Origin: Cryptomeria japonica | Lineage: Eukaryota > Streptophyta > Pinopsida > Cupressales > Cupressaceae | Assembly: GCF_030272615.1 (NCBI RefSeq) | Contig: NC_081410.1 | Location: forward strand, 286,129,957-286,193,956 | Length of the DNA stretch: 64,000 nt | Direction: 5' to 3' | Part shown: positions 50,263 to 60,990 of the stretch, piece after piece | Layout: every line of letters starts with the position of its first letter | How positions within the stretch are numbered: position 1 is the first letter of the stretch | The notes under the pieces: generated by a model | The model's input: only the letters and a program-made list of their open reading frames with translations | What the model was told of the DNA's origin: nothing | Databases searched by the model: none | Position numbers and translations under genes: made by a program

Positions 50263-52815
50263 CTAGTACAGGGCATCAGAGACGTCATCCAAGCTACGTC
50301 CTGCGGGGTATGAGGTGTATTCGCTGATAGGAGTCCCCGTTTCTAATTGCAATACCTTTGCTTGCAGCTTCTGATTTTCCTCCTTGGATTTTTCATATAA
50401 TCCCTTGTTTGTAATGTTCTCTCTGACCAAAAACTCTATCTGGTCCAAGTTCAATCTTGCAACATCCAGGTTGAGCTTTGTAGTGACCCTAGGATCAGTC
50501 TTTCCAACATGATGAACCATGAGATGCCCAAAGGTTTCTTCTATATCCACAATGATTGGCCTTTTCCCTTTTGGATATAGTGCCCATTGTAGGAGAGCCT
50601 TTTTGTCTGGATCATATCCAGAGCCTAGGAACAGTTTATCTACCTCCTGGGGCAATACCTGCTGATTCAAATCTTGTTTTTTCAAAAAGCCATCAAATAA
50701 GAGTGCTGAGTTGATATCCCAACCAGAGAAGATGATCACACCGGCCTCTTTTAATAATTTCCTCCCTTTTTCAGGAGTCATGTCTTTCATGAGGACATCA
50801 ATTTCATCTTGTAATCTCTTCATCTGTTCCTCCTCTGGTTTTCCAGCCATGCTTCGTTTGACATGAGCCCCTTTGTATTGATATAGAAATGAAAGGAATT
50901 CCCTAGAGGAGGCGAATCCATCATCAGCAACGAAGTCCTCATGCTCAGTCATTCTTATGTCAACAACATCTTTGATGTTGATTTCTCCTGTGTCCATGTT
51001 CATTTCTGTTTCGAAACCAGGAGGATAATCCTCTCTAGGAGAATCAAGTGGGATACTACTGGCGGTTGATTTCGGTGACATGTGAGCTAGGGGCTGACTG
51101 TCCTTCTCAGTATTAATGAAGCGAAGGAATTGTGAAGGAACTCTGTGCATAATTTCAGCTTCATGTTGAAGCAGCCTTTTAGCTACTTCCAGAGGATCTT
51201 GGATATTTCCAATTAGGTCTCCATCTATCATTCCCCTTGCCCTTTTCCATTTGTAGGCCTCCCAGACTAACTCACTCTTTCCTTTTAAAGCTTTGGCCTC
51301 CTCTCGCTCAAGGTTCTTAATTAGGTCGTCTGGCATTTTGGCCATATGTATCCCAGCTTTGAGTTTTTGTGAGGCTCTGGCAGCTCTTATATATCCTTCG
51401 GGATCAAAATTCTCCCTAGGCTCACCTAGAGTCATGCCATAGTAATTTAATTTATTCTGTAATAAATGATAACTCTTTGAACTTTTGACAATGAAATCAG
51501 AGAAAACTAATAAACCTGGAACAATAGATTGTTTACCAAAATCAGTTAAATGTTTAGCACTGGCAATAGACAATTGCCTTATAATCTCCAAGCTAGCCAC
51601 TCTATCTGGCACCGTAATTGGAAGCATGTGCGGTTGCCCTTCATATCCAAATACCCTTATCTCTCTGTGATTATCATGGCAATACCAATCACCCCAATTA
51701 TGTTCAATCTGTGACTCTGGAGAGAAATCCTTTGGCCTAAGGAACCTCTTAATTTCAGGGGACAAAGTATAATCCCTGTGTTGTCCAAAAGCTGCACTGA
51801 GAGGTTTCACAAAGTATTCTTGAAAATGCCAATATTGGTTGTTCATAAACCTCTGGTCCCATGCTGATACCCACAACTGAACCGGCTTCTTCAGACCATT
51901 CTTATCATAAGACCTGATGCTGAACTCATCTGGCCAGAAGTTAATTTCTTGTCTGCAATAAAGAAGAATATGCATTAGCATGGAGTATAATGAAAAGTGA
52001 ACATTCACAAGGTCTCCTTTCAATTTTTCCAGCCCATGATTCAAGGCATCCGCAACATAAGTAGCAAAATCAAATGACCTAGGGTCTTTTGATTGAATAT
52101 CAGCACACAGAACCATAATCCCAATATCCATGAGTGGATGAGCCTCTATGCCTAGTACTTGGGCTGCAGTATAATACGTATATTTGAAATATGGATGGAA
52201 GTGGTTGACATCAAATGGCACCTTGTCATTTTTGCCAAACTGAACAAATGACCCACCCACTTTTGGCCTGTGAACAGGTAGCCTCCAAGTCCTGTAGACA
52301 TTTTCCAAACTAAAGAATTCCTGTGAAAGCTTCTTCATATCGATGCTCTCCTCGACTTCCCAGTCTAGATCAAAAACCATATCAATAGTCTGCTTGTTGA
52401 TTACTACTAATGTATTCCCTCTGTAATCACATATGGTTTTAGTTCTCGGGTTGTAGCAATTTACCAGAGCTTTCATTAATTCTACGTCTACAAACACATT
52501 TGGAACTACTAATTTGCCTAAGTTCCTCTTCCATAGATTACTAATGGGTTCGGGTGCATCCCTTCTTTTGTATCCAAACAAAAATAACTCATGCCCTCTT
52601 ATCTCAGTCCAAATGTCTCCTAGATTTTCAAATTTGTCCTCTAATCCTTCCTGTTCACTTTTAATCTTTTTGGACCTTACACTAGACGATGGACACTGGT
52701 CTAATAAGTCCTGAGTCAAAGCTCTCCCTTCTTTCTTCTGTCTCTTGGGCTTCTCTTCAGGGTTTAACTCTTTTCCTTTCCTACTCTTTTTAGAAGAAGA
52801 AGACGAAGGTTCCAT
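50263..52815 (-). CDS. Long plant-type protein of unknown function, possibly retroelement gag-like
   Basis: An 850-residue open frame starting at ATG 52813-52815 and ending at TAG 50263-50265. A further in-frame GTG at 52842 and a stop at 52843-52845 lie upstream, so this is the first ATG. Residues about 8-31 are Lys/Arg-rich (KKSRKGK...KPKRQKK), resembling a nuclear localisation signal. Residues about 60-480 look globular, with the blocks LVVPNVFVDVELMKALVNCY, YRTWRLPVHRPKVGG and NFWPDEFSIRSYDKNG. A Ser/Pro/acidic linker lies near 575-635. A charged helical C-terminus ends in a likely coiled coil (about 790-830). There is no zinc knuckle, protease or reverse transcriptase. A single exon of this size, embedded in satellite, fits a transposon-derived gene. 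The 'invariant segment, then helical tail' layout is loosely like plant-mobile-domain or gag proteins, but I cannot name the family. Confidence 0.65.
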   Translation of the reverse strand: MEPSSSSSKKSRKGKELNPEEKPKRQKKEGRALTQDLLDQCPSSSVRSKKIKSEQEGLEDKFENLGDIWTEIRGHELFLFGYKRRDAPEPISNLWKRNLGKLVVPNVFVDVELMKALVNCYNPRTKTICDYRGNTLVVINKQTIDMVFDLDWEVEESIDMKKLSQEFFSLENVYRTWRLPVHRPKVGGSFVQFGKNDKVPFDVNHFHPYFKYTYYTAAQVLGIEAHPLMDIGIMVLCADIQSKDPRSFDFATYVADALNHGLEKLKGDLVNVHFSLYSMLMHILLYCRQEINFWPDEFSIRSYDKNGLKKPVQLWVSAWDQRFMNNQYWHFQEYFVKPLSAAFGQHRDYTLSPEIKRFLRPKDFSPESQIEHNWGDWYCHDNHREIRVFGYEGQPHMLPITVPDRVASLEIIRQLSIASAKHLTDFGKQSIVPGLLVFSDFIVKSSKSYHLLQNKLNYYGMTLGEPRENFDPEGYIRAARASQKLKAGIHMAKMPDDLIKNLEREEAKALKGKSELVWEAYKWKRARGMIDGDLIGNIQDPLEVAKRLLQHEAEIMHRVPSQFLRFINTEKDSQPLAHMSPKSTASSIPLDSPREDYPPGFETEMNMDTGEINIKDVVDIRMTEHEDFVADDGFASSREFLSFLYQYKGAHVKRSMAGKPEEEQMKRLQDEIDVLMKDMTPEKGRKLLKEAGVIIFSGWDINSALLFDGFLKKQDLNQQVLPQEVDKLFLGSGYDPDKKALLQWALYPKGKRPIIVDIEETFGHLMVHHVGKTDPRVTTKLNLDVARLNLDQIEFLVRENITNKGLYEKSKEENQKLQAKVLQLETGTPISEYTSYPAGRSLDDVSDALY

Positions 52816-53100
52816 AGTTACAGTAAATAAGAGAGACAACACTTACTTGGTAGAATGCTCAACTCTTCTGGTTATCGTTTGCAAATCTCTGCAAGTTCTT
52901 CACAGCTTCCAATCTCTTAGCATCGATCTGATTCTTATGAAAATTCACTCAGTTCAACTGTAATTGAATGGGCAACTTGTGTACAGTTAATGTTCTGCAT
53001 CTGTAACGGCTACTCAAGTGTTTTAAACTTAATTGCAGATGTGACACTTTTCAACTGGGCCTTTAATTCCTTCGCGGGAAGTACAGTCCGCTTAAAGTGC
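52816..53100 (-). other. 5' flank of the long frame
   Basis: About 285 bp upstream of the ATG (minus-strand sense). I see no convincing TATA box. A GTAAGT (reverse complement of 'acttac', 52841-52846) could serve as a splice donor, but nothing else supports an intron. Confidence 0.4.
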
Positions 53101-53665
53101 GCGCGTTTCAAGTTATCGATGAAACCCTTGTCTTCGGCCGAGTGTTTGAATCTTCCATCGAAAGCTCATTCTCTTCGATAATATTGTTTCGGTGAAAAAC
53201 TTACGTCGAGAAGCCGCTTTTAAGACTCATCGAAATCACTTTTTCATCGATAGTCCCCTTTTTCGACAAGTTGCTCGTGAGTTTCATCGATGTCATACTT
53301 TCGATGAGTTTCTTTCTTCGGTGAAGGCTTATGAGTGTTCATCGATATCCCCTTCTCATCGATATCCTCTTTTATCGATGAAAAAGCTTTTCTTTTGTTC
53401 GACATCACGTTCATCGATGAAACTTGCATTTCGATGAATGTATCTTAAGTTTCTTCGGTAACAACATTCCTTCGAAATCACCTTTTGCCTTTTTCGCTTT
53501 TTGCTTTTACCTTTTCGATGAAACTTGGAGTATCGATGAGCGGTTTCTTGCGTTCATCGAAGGTAACTTTTTGCCGAAATACCTTTGCTTAATGCTTTAT
53601 ATGCCCTGTGTCGATGAAAACGCTCTTTCGATGAAACTTCTCCTGCAGTGCTCGATACAGTTTAC
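53101..53665. promoter_or_regulatory. Dense ATCGAT / TCGATGA motif cluster
   Basis: Eight exact ATCGAT hexamers fall between 53115 and 53537 (53115, 53246, 53286, 53341, 53358, 53374, 53413, 53532). They are joined by many one-off variants in both orientations: TCGATGA about nine times and TCATCGA about seven times. Chance predicts about 0.1 ATCGAT in that length. Spacing is irregular, so this is not a simple tandem repeat. It lies 300-850 bp upstream of the long frame, where a regulatory region or an element's 5' untranslated region would be. Its function is unknown and the regulatory label is inference. Confidence 0.5.
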
Positions 53666-53695
53666 TGGCCGAAATATCCATTAGTCTTCATGCTT

Positions 53696-53745
53696 ATGGA
53701 AACATATATTATTATTTTTTTATTTTTATTTTTTAAAAATAGTGC
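53696..53745. repeat. AT-rich low-complexity edge of the insert
   Basis: A run of T-rich and A/T-only sequence ('attattattttttt' and similar) borders the satellite on the right side of the insert. Confidence 0.7.
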
Positions 53746-53750
53746 TCAAC

Positions 53751-56700
53751 ACCTCATTTTGAAGCTTGTGCCTCAAAAGCCCTGATTTCAGAGCATCAAA
53801 ATTAGTGTTTTGAGGCACAACAAGATTTCAAGATGCAAGCCCCGATTCTATAGCCAGTAGCATCAAAATTCAATTTTGATGCACATTGTGCTCTTAGAAC
53901 CCTGTTTTAGAAATTGTGCCTCAAAAGCTCCAGTTTTGGAGCATCAAAATTGATCTTTCAAGGCAAAACAATGTTTCAAGACACAAGTCACAATTCTAGA
54001 GGCGGTAGCGTCAAAACGCAATTTTGATGTACATCATGCTCTTAAAACCTCATTTCGGAACTTGTGCCTTGAAACCTCTTATTTTGAAACATCATAATTA
54101 GTCTTTTGAGGCACAACAAGGTTTCAAGAAGCAAGCCCCAATTCTAGAGCTAGTAGCATCAAAATTTAATTTTGATGCACATTGTGCTCTTAGAAACCTA
54201 TTTTAGAAATTGTGCCTCAAAAGCACTAGTTTTGGAGCATCAGAATCGATGTTTGGAGGCACAACAAGGTTTCAAGATGCAAGTCCTGATTCTAGAGCCG
54301 GTAGCATTAAAATTTGATTTTGACACACATCATGCTCTTAGAACCTTGTTTTGGAGCTTATGACTCAAAATAATTGGTTTCGAAGCATCAAAACTAGCGT
54401 TTGGAGGTATAACAAGCTTTTTAGATGCAAGTCACTATTCTAGAGTTTGTAGTGTCAAAACATGATTTTGATGCACATCATGCTCTTAGAACCTCGAAAG
54501 CTCCAGTTTCAAAACACCCAGATTAATGTTTAATGGCACAACAAGGTTTCAAGACACAAGTCCCAATTCTCAAGCTGATAGCATCAAAACATGATTTTGA
54601 CAAACATGGTGTTCTTAGAACCTCATTTCGGAGGTTGTCCCTCAAAAGCCTTGTTTTTTGAGCATAAAAATTAGTATTTGGAGGCACAACAAGGTTTCAA
54701 GACACAAGTCCCAATTTCAGAGTCGGTAGCATCAAAATGCAATTTTTATGTACAGCGTGCTCTTAGAACCTCATTTCGGAGCTTGTGCCTTGAAAGTCCC
54801 AATTTTGGAACATGTAAGTAAGTGTTTGGAGGCACAACAAGGTTTCAAGAAGCAAGTCCCTATTGTAGAGTCAATAGCATCAAAATGTGATTTTGGCACA
54901 CATCGTGTTCTTAGAAACTCATTTTGGAGCTTGTGCCTCGAAAGCCCCTATTTTGGAGCACCAAAATTAGTGTTTTGAGGCACAACAAGGTTTCAAGATG
55001 GAAGCCCTGATTCTAGAGCCAGTAGCATCAAAATTCAATTTTGATGCATATTGTGGTCTTAGAACGCTATTTTAGAAATTGTGCCTCAAAAGCCCCAATT
55101 TTGGAGCATCAAAAATGATGTCTGGAGGCATAACAAGGTTTCAAGATGCAAGTCCTGATTTTGGAGTCGGTAGCATCAAAATTTGATTTTGATGCACATC
55201 ATGCTCTTAGAACCTTGTTTTGGAGCTTATGCCTCAAAATATTTAGTTTCAAAGCATCAAAATTGGTGTTTGGAGGCACAACAAGCTTTCAAGATGCAAA
55301 ACCCTATACTAGAGCTTGTAGTGTCAAAACGTTATTTTGAAACAAATCGTGCTCTTAGAACCTCATTTCAGAGCGTGTGGCTTGAAAGCTCCAGTTTCAA
55401 AACATCAAAATCAATGTTTAAAGGCACAATAAGGTTTCAAGACACAAGTCCCAACTCTCAAGTTGATAGTGTCAAAACATGATTTTGACAAACATGGTGT
55501 TCTTAGAACCTCATTTCGGAGGTTGTGCCTCAAAAGCCTCATTTTTGGAGCATAAAAATTAGTGTTTCGAGGCACAACAAGGTTTCAAGAAAGAAGTCCC
55601 AATTCCAGAGTCGGTAGCATCAAAACACAATTTTGATGTACATCATACTCTTAGAACCTCATTTCAGAGCTTGTGCCTTGAAAGCCTTGTTTTGGAACAT
55701 CAAAATCAATGGTTGGAGGCATAACAAAGTTTCAAGATGCAAGTCCTGATTCTAGAGTCAATAGCATCAAAATCTGATTTTGGTGCACATCATGCTCTTA
55801 GAACCTTATTTCAGAGCGTGTGGCTCGAAAGCTCTAGTTTCAAAACATCAAAATCAATGTTTAGAGGCACACCAAGGTTTCAAGACACAAGTCCCGATTC
55901 TCAAGTTCATAGCGTCAAGACATGATTTTAATGAACATGGTGTTCTTAGAACCTCATTTCAGAGGTTGTGCCTCAAAAGCCTCATTTTGGAGTATAAAAA
56001 TTAGTATTTGGAGGCACAACAAGGATTCAAGACATAAGTCCAAATTCTAGAGTCGGTAGTGTCAAAATGCAATTTTTAGGTACACCGTGCTCTTAGAACC
56101 TCATTTTGGAGCTTGTGCTTTGAAATCCCTAATTTTGGAACATCAAAATGAATGTTTTGAGGCACAACAATGTTTCAAAAAGTAAGTCCCTATTCCAAAT
56201 CCTATAGCACATGATTCTCTTAGAAGTTCATTTCGAAGCTTGTGCCTCAAAAAACCCAGTTTTGGAGCAGCAAAATCAATGTTTGGAGGCACAAGGTTTC
56301 AAGATGCAAATCCCGATTCTAGAGTCAATAGCATCAAAATCTGATTTTTGAGCACATCTTTCTCTTAGAACCTTATTTCAAAGCTTGCACCTTGAAAGCC
56401 CCGCTTCGGAGCATCAAAATCATTGTTTTGAGACGCAACAAGACTTCAAGATGGAAGACCCGATTCTAGAGCCAGTAGCATCAAAATTCAATTTTGATGC
56501 ACATTGTGCTCTTAGAACCCTATTTAATAAATTGTGCCTCAAAAAGCCCCAGTTTAGGAGCATCAAAATCAATGTTTGGAGGCACAACAAGTTTTCAAGA
56601 TGAAAGTCCTGATTCTAGAGCCATTAGCTTCAAAATTTGATTTTGATGCACATTGTGCTCTAAGATTCTTAATTTGGAGCTTATGCCTGAAAATCTTTAG

Positions 56701-59700
56701 TTTCGAAGCATCAAAACTAGTGTTAGGAGGCACAACAAGTTTTTAAGATTCAAGTCCCTATTCTGGAGCCTATAGTGTGAAAACATGATTTTGATGCAAG
56801 TTCATTTCGGAGCTTGTGCCTCGAAAGACCTAGTTTTGGAGCATTAAAATCAATGTTTGGAGGCACAACAAGGTTTCAAGATGCAAGTCCCGATTCTAGA
56901 GTCAACAGCGTCAAAATCTGATTTTGGAGCACATCGTGCTCAAATCAGTGTTTTGAGGCACAACAAGGTTTCAAGATGCAAGCCCCGATTCTAGAGCCAG
57001 TAGCATCAAAATTCAAATTTCATGCCCATTGTGATGTTAGAACCCTATTTTAGAAATTGTGCTTCAAAAGCCCCAGTTTTGGAGCATCAAAATCGATGTT
57101 TGGAAGCACAATAAGGTTTCAAGATGCAAATCCTTATTTTGGAGCTGGTGTCATCAAAATTTAATTTTGATGCTCATCGTGTTCTTAGAATGTTTTGGAG
57201 CGTATGCCTCAAAATCTTCAGTTTTGAAGCATCAAAATTGGTGTTTGGAGGCACAAGAAGCTTTCAAGATGCAAGTCCCTATTCCAGAGCCTGTAGCGTC
57301 AAAACATAATTTTAATGTACATCATGCTCTTAGAACCTCATTTCGTAGCTTGTGCCTTAAAATCATTGATTTTGGAACATCAAAATCCATGTTTGGGGAC
57401 ACAACAGGTTTAAAGAAGCAAGTCCCTATTCCGGAGCTTGTAGCATTAAAATTCCATTTTCACGCACATCAATCTCTTAGAACCTCATTTCGTAGCATCA
57501 AAACACAATTTTGATGTACATCATGCTCTTAAAACCTCATTTCAGAGCTTGTGCCTTGAAAGCCCTTAATTTGGAACATCACAAATGCAGAAAAAGGTTA
57601 CAAAAAGCAAGTTCCTATTTCCGAGCCTATATTTTGATGCACATCATTCTCTTAGAAGCTCATTTAAGAGCTTCTGCCTTGAAAGACCCAGTTTTGGAGC
57701 ATCAAAATCAATGTTTGGAGGCACAACAAGGTTTCAAGATGCAAGTCCTAATTCTAGAGTCAATAGGTTTAAAATCTAGTTTTCGAGCACATTGTGCTCT
57801 AAGAACCTCATTTGAAGCCAGTAGCAACAAAATTTAATTTTGATGCAAATTGTGCTCTTAAAATCCTATTTTAGAAATTGTGCCTCAAAAGCCCTAGTTT
57901 TGGAGCATCAAAATCGATGTTTGGAGCCATAACAAGGTTTCAAGATGCAAGTCCTGATTCTAGAGCCAGTAGTGTCAAAATTTGATTTTGACACACATCA
58001 TGTTCTTAGAACCTTGTTTTGGAGCTTATGCCTCAAAATCTTTAGTTTCAAAGCATCAAAATCGATGTTTGGAGAGACAACAAGATTTCAAGATGCAAGT
58101 TCCTATTCCAGAGCCAATAGTGTCAAAACATGATTTTGATGCACATCGTGCTCTTAGAACCTCATTTCGGAGCATGTGGGTCAAAAGCTCCTATTTTAAA
58201 ACATCAAAATCAATGTTTAAAGGAACAATGAGATTTCATGACACAAGTCCTGATTCTCAAGCTCATACCGTCAAAATATTATTTTGACAAACATGGTGTT
58301 CTTAGAACCTCATTTCGGAGGTTGTGCCTCAAAAGCCTTGTTTTTGGAGCATAAAAATTAGTGTTTGGAGGCACAACAAGGTTTCAAGACACGAGTCCCA
58401 ATTCCAGAGTGGGTAGCATCAAAATGCAATTTTGATGTACATCGTGCTCTTAGAACCTCATTTCAGAGTTTGTGCCTTGAAAGCCTTGATTTTGGAACAT
58501 CAAAATCAATGTTTTGAGACACAACAAGGTTTCAAGAAGCAAGTCCCTATTCCAGAGCCTGTAGCATCAAAATTCCATTTTGACGCACTTCATTCTCTTA
58601 GAAGCTCAATTCTGAGCTCGTGGCTCAAAAGACCCAGTTTTGGAGCATCAAAATCAATGTTTGGAGGCACAACAAGGTTTCAAAACACAACTCCCGATTC
58701 TAGAGTCAATAGCATCAAAATTTGAATTTGGCACATATCGTGCTCTTAGAACCTCATTTTGAAGATTGTGCATCGAAAGCCCCAATTTTGAAGCATCAAA
58801 ATCAGTGTTTTGAGGCACAACAAGGTTTCAAGATGCAAGCCTTGATTCTAGAGCCAGTAGCATCAAAATTCAATTTTGATGCACATTGTGCTCTTAGAAC
58901 CCTGTTTTAAAAATTGTGCCTCAAAAGCCCTAGTTTTGGAGCATCAAAATTGATGTTTGGAGGCACAACAAGGTTTGAAGATGCAGTCCTGATTCTGGAG
59001 TCAGTAGCGTCAAAATTTTATTTTGACGCACTTCATTCTCTTAGAACCTTGTTTTGGAGCTTATGCCTCAAAATATTTGGTTTCGGAGCATCAAAATTGG
59101 TGTTTGGAGGCACAACAAGCTTTCAAAACGCAAGTCCCTATTCCCGAGTTGTAGTGTTAAAAAGTGATTTTGATGCACATCGTGCTCTTAGAACCTCATT
59201 TCACAGCATGTGGCTCGAAAGGTCTAGTTTCAAAACATCAAAATCAATGTTTTAAGGCACAACAAGGTTACAAGACACAAGTCCCGATTCTCAACCAAAT
59301 AGTGTCAAAACATGATTTTGACAAACAATGTGTTCTTAGAACCTCATTTCACAGGTTGTGCCTAAAAAGCCTCATTTTTTTAGTATAAAAATTAGTGTTT
59401 GGAGGCACAACAAGGTTTCAAGACACAAGTCCCAATTCCAAAGTCGGTAGTGTCAAAACACAATTTTGATGTACATCATGCTCTTAGAACCTTATTTCAG
59501 AGCTTGTGCATTCAAAGGCCTAATTTTGGCACATGAAAATCAGTGTTTGGAGGCACAACAAGGTTTCAAGAAACAAGTCCCTATTCCGAAGCTTGAAATT
59601 TTGACACATCATTTTTCTTAGAAGCTCATTTTGGAGCTTGTGCCTAGAAGAACCCAATTTTTTAGCATCAAAATCAATGTTTGGAGGCACAACAAGGTTT

Positions 59701-59720
59701 CAATATGCAAGTCCCTATTC
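53751..59720 (+). repeat. Satellite block 10, HOR-A, F orientation
   Basis: Continuation of block 9 beyond the insert. It holds A-type F monomers ('caaaacatcaaaatcaatg', 'ctcttagaagctcattt') in irregular order, with shortened monomers near 54490, 57590-57640 and 59600. It contains segments paralogous to blocks 5 and 9 (for example 'ggttggaggcataacaaagt' at 55711, also at 46464). Confidence 0.88.
55500..57450 (+). repeat. Paralogous segment of 46240-48180
   Basis: It shares a series of rare marks with the earlier segment at a constant offset of about 9.24 kb: 'ggttggaggcataacaaagt', 'ctcttagaagttcattt', the deletion giving 'catcgtgctcaaatcag', and 'gacacaacaggtttaaag'. The offset includes the 5 kb insert, so the original spacing was about 4.25 kb. 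Confidence 0.8.
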
Positions 59721-60769
59721 TAGTGTCAAAAGCCCTGGTTTCGGATCATCAAAATCAGTGTTTTGAGGTGCAACAAGGTTTCAAGATGCAATCCCCTATT
59801 CTAGAGCCAGTAGCATCAAAATTCAAGTTTGATGCACATTGTGCCCTTAGAACCCTGTTTTACAAATTGTGCCTCAAAAGCCCCAGTTTTGGAGCATCAA
59901 AATTGATTTTTGGAGGCACAACAAAGTTTCAAGATGCAAGTCCCGATTCTAGAGTCAATAGCATCAAAATCTAATTTTGGCGCACATCGTGCTCTTAAAA
60001 CCTCATTTCAAAGCTTGTGCCTCAAAAGCCCCAGATTCAGAGCATCAAAATCAATGTTTTGAGACACAACAAGGTTTCAAGATGCAAGCCCTGATTCTAG
60101 CGCTAGTATGCGCATTGTGCTCTTAGAACCCTATTTTAGAAATTGTGCCTCAAAAGCCCCAGTTTTGGCACATCAAAATCGATGTATGGATGCACAACAA
60201 GGTTTCAAGATGCAAGTCCTGATTCTAGAGCCGGTAGCATCAAAATTTGATTTTGATGCACATCATCCTCTTAGAACCTTGTTTTGGAGCTTATGCCTCA
60301 AAATCATCGGTTTTGAAGCATCAAAATTGGTGTTTGGAGGCACAACAAGTTTTTGAGATGCAAGTCCCTATTCCACAGCCTGTAGAAATTCATTTCTAAG
60401 CATGATGCTCGAAGACTCCAATTTGAAAACACCCCAATCAATGTTTAAAGGCACAACAAGGTTTCAAGACACAAATCCTAATTCTCAAGCTAGTAGCATC
60501 AAAACATGATTTTGACAAACATGGTGTTCTTAGAACCTCATTTCGGGGGTTGTGATTCAAAAGCCTTGTTTTTGGAACATAAAAATTAGTGTTTGGAGTC
60601 ACAACAAGGTTTCAAGACACAAGTCCCAATTCCAGAGTGGGTAGAGTCAAAACGAAATTTTGATGTACATCATGCTCTTAGAACGTCATTTCAGAGATTG
60701 TGCCTTGAAAGCCCTGATTTTGGGACATCAAAATCAATGTTTTGAGGCACAACAAGGTTTCAAGAAACA

Positions 60770-60990
60770 AGTCCTAATTCTGGAGCCGATAGCATCAAAA
60801 TTTGATTTTGACGCACATCGTGCTTTTAGAACCTTGTTTTGGATCTTATGCTTCAAAATCTTCAGTTTTGAAGCATCAAAATTGGTGTTTGGAGGCAGAA
60901 CAAGCTTTCAAGATGCAAGTCCCTATTCTGGAGTTGGTAGAGTCAAAATGCAATTTTGATGTACATCGTGCTCTTAGAACCTCATTTCGG
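60770..60990 (+). repeat. Segment near-identical to 48240-48460
   Basis: Both segments contain 'ttttggatcttatgcttc' and 'ggaggcagaacaagctttc' in the same positions and differ at only a few bases over about 200 bp. Here the segment sits inside HOR-B, while the other copy is in HOR-A. Confidence 0.8.

Larger units (their letters stand above)
48756..53750. mobile_element. About 5 kb non-satellite insert, probably element-derived
   Basis: The satellite stops at 'agaacctcat' and resumes, in the same orientation and almost the same monomer phase, at 'acctcattttgaagc'. The 7-bp string 'acctcat' is thus present on both sides, as a target-site duplication would be. I see no long terminal repeats and no convincing terminal inverted repeats beyond GTTG...CAAC. 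Inside are the stop-interrupted minus-strand frame, about 0.9 kb of unrecognised sequence on each side of it, and an AT-rich edge at 53700-53745. Calling it mobile is inference: an ordinary gene fragment captured by the array is the alternative. Confidence 0.5.

Noticed and set aside
50256-50268. Programmed stop-codon readthrough at the TAG
   Set aside because: The bases after the stop (TAG AAA TAT) do not match the well-known CAA-TTA-type leaky context, so a nonsense mutation is the simpler reading. It is kept only as an alternative.
52816-52842. Longer start for the large protein at 52842
   Set aside because: That codon is GTG. In a plant nuclear gene the first ATG, at 52815, is the better choice.
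53192-53684. Small plus-strand proteins in the ATCGAT cluster (53192-53437, 53424-53684)
   Set aside because: They have no recognisable motif, overlap each other in different frames, and lie in a motif-rich, compositionally odd region.
48756-53750. Complete LTR retrotransposon
   Set aside because: The two ends of the insert share no long direct repeat, and no protease, reverse transcriptase or integrase is encoded. Only a gag-like possibility remains.
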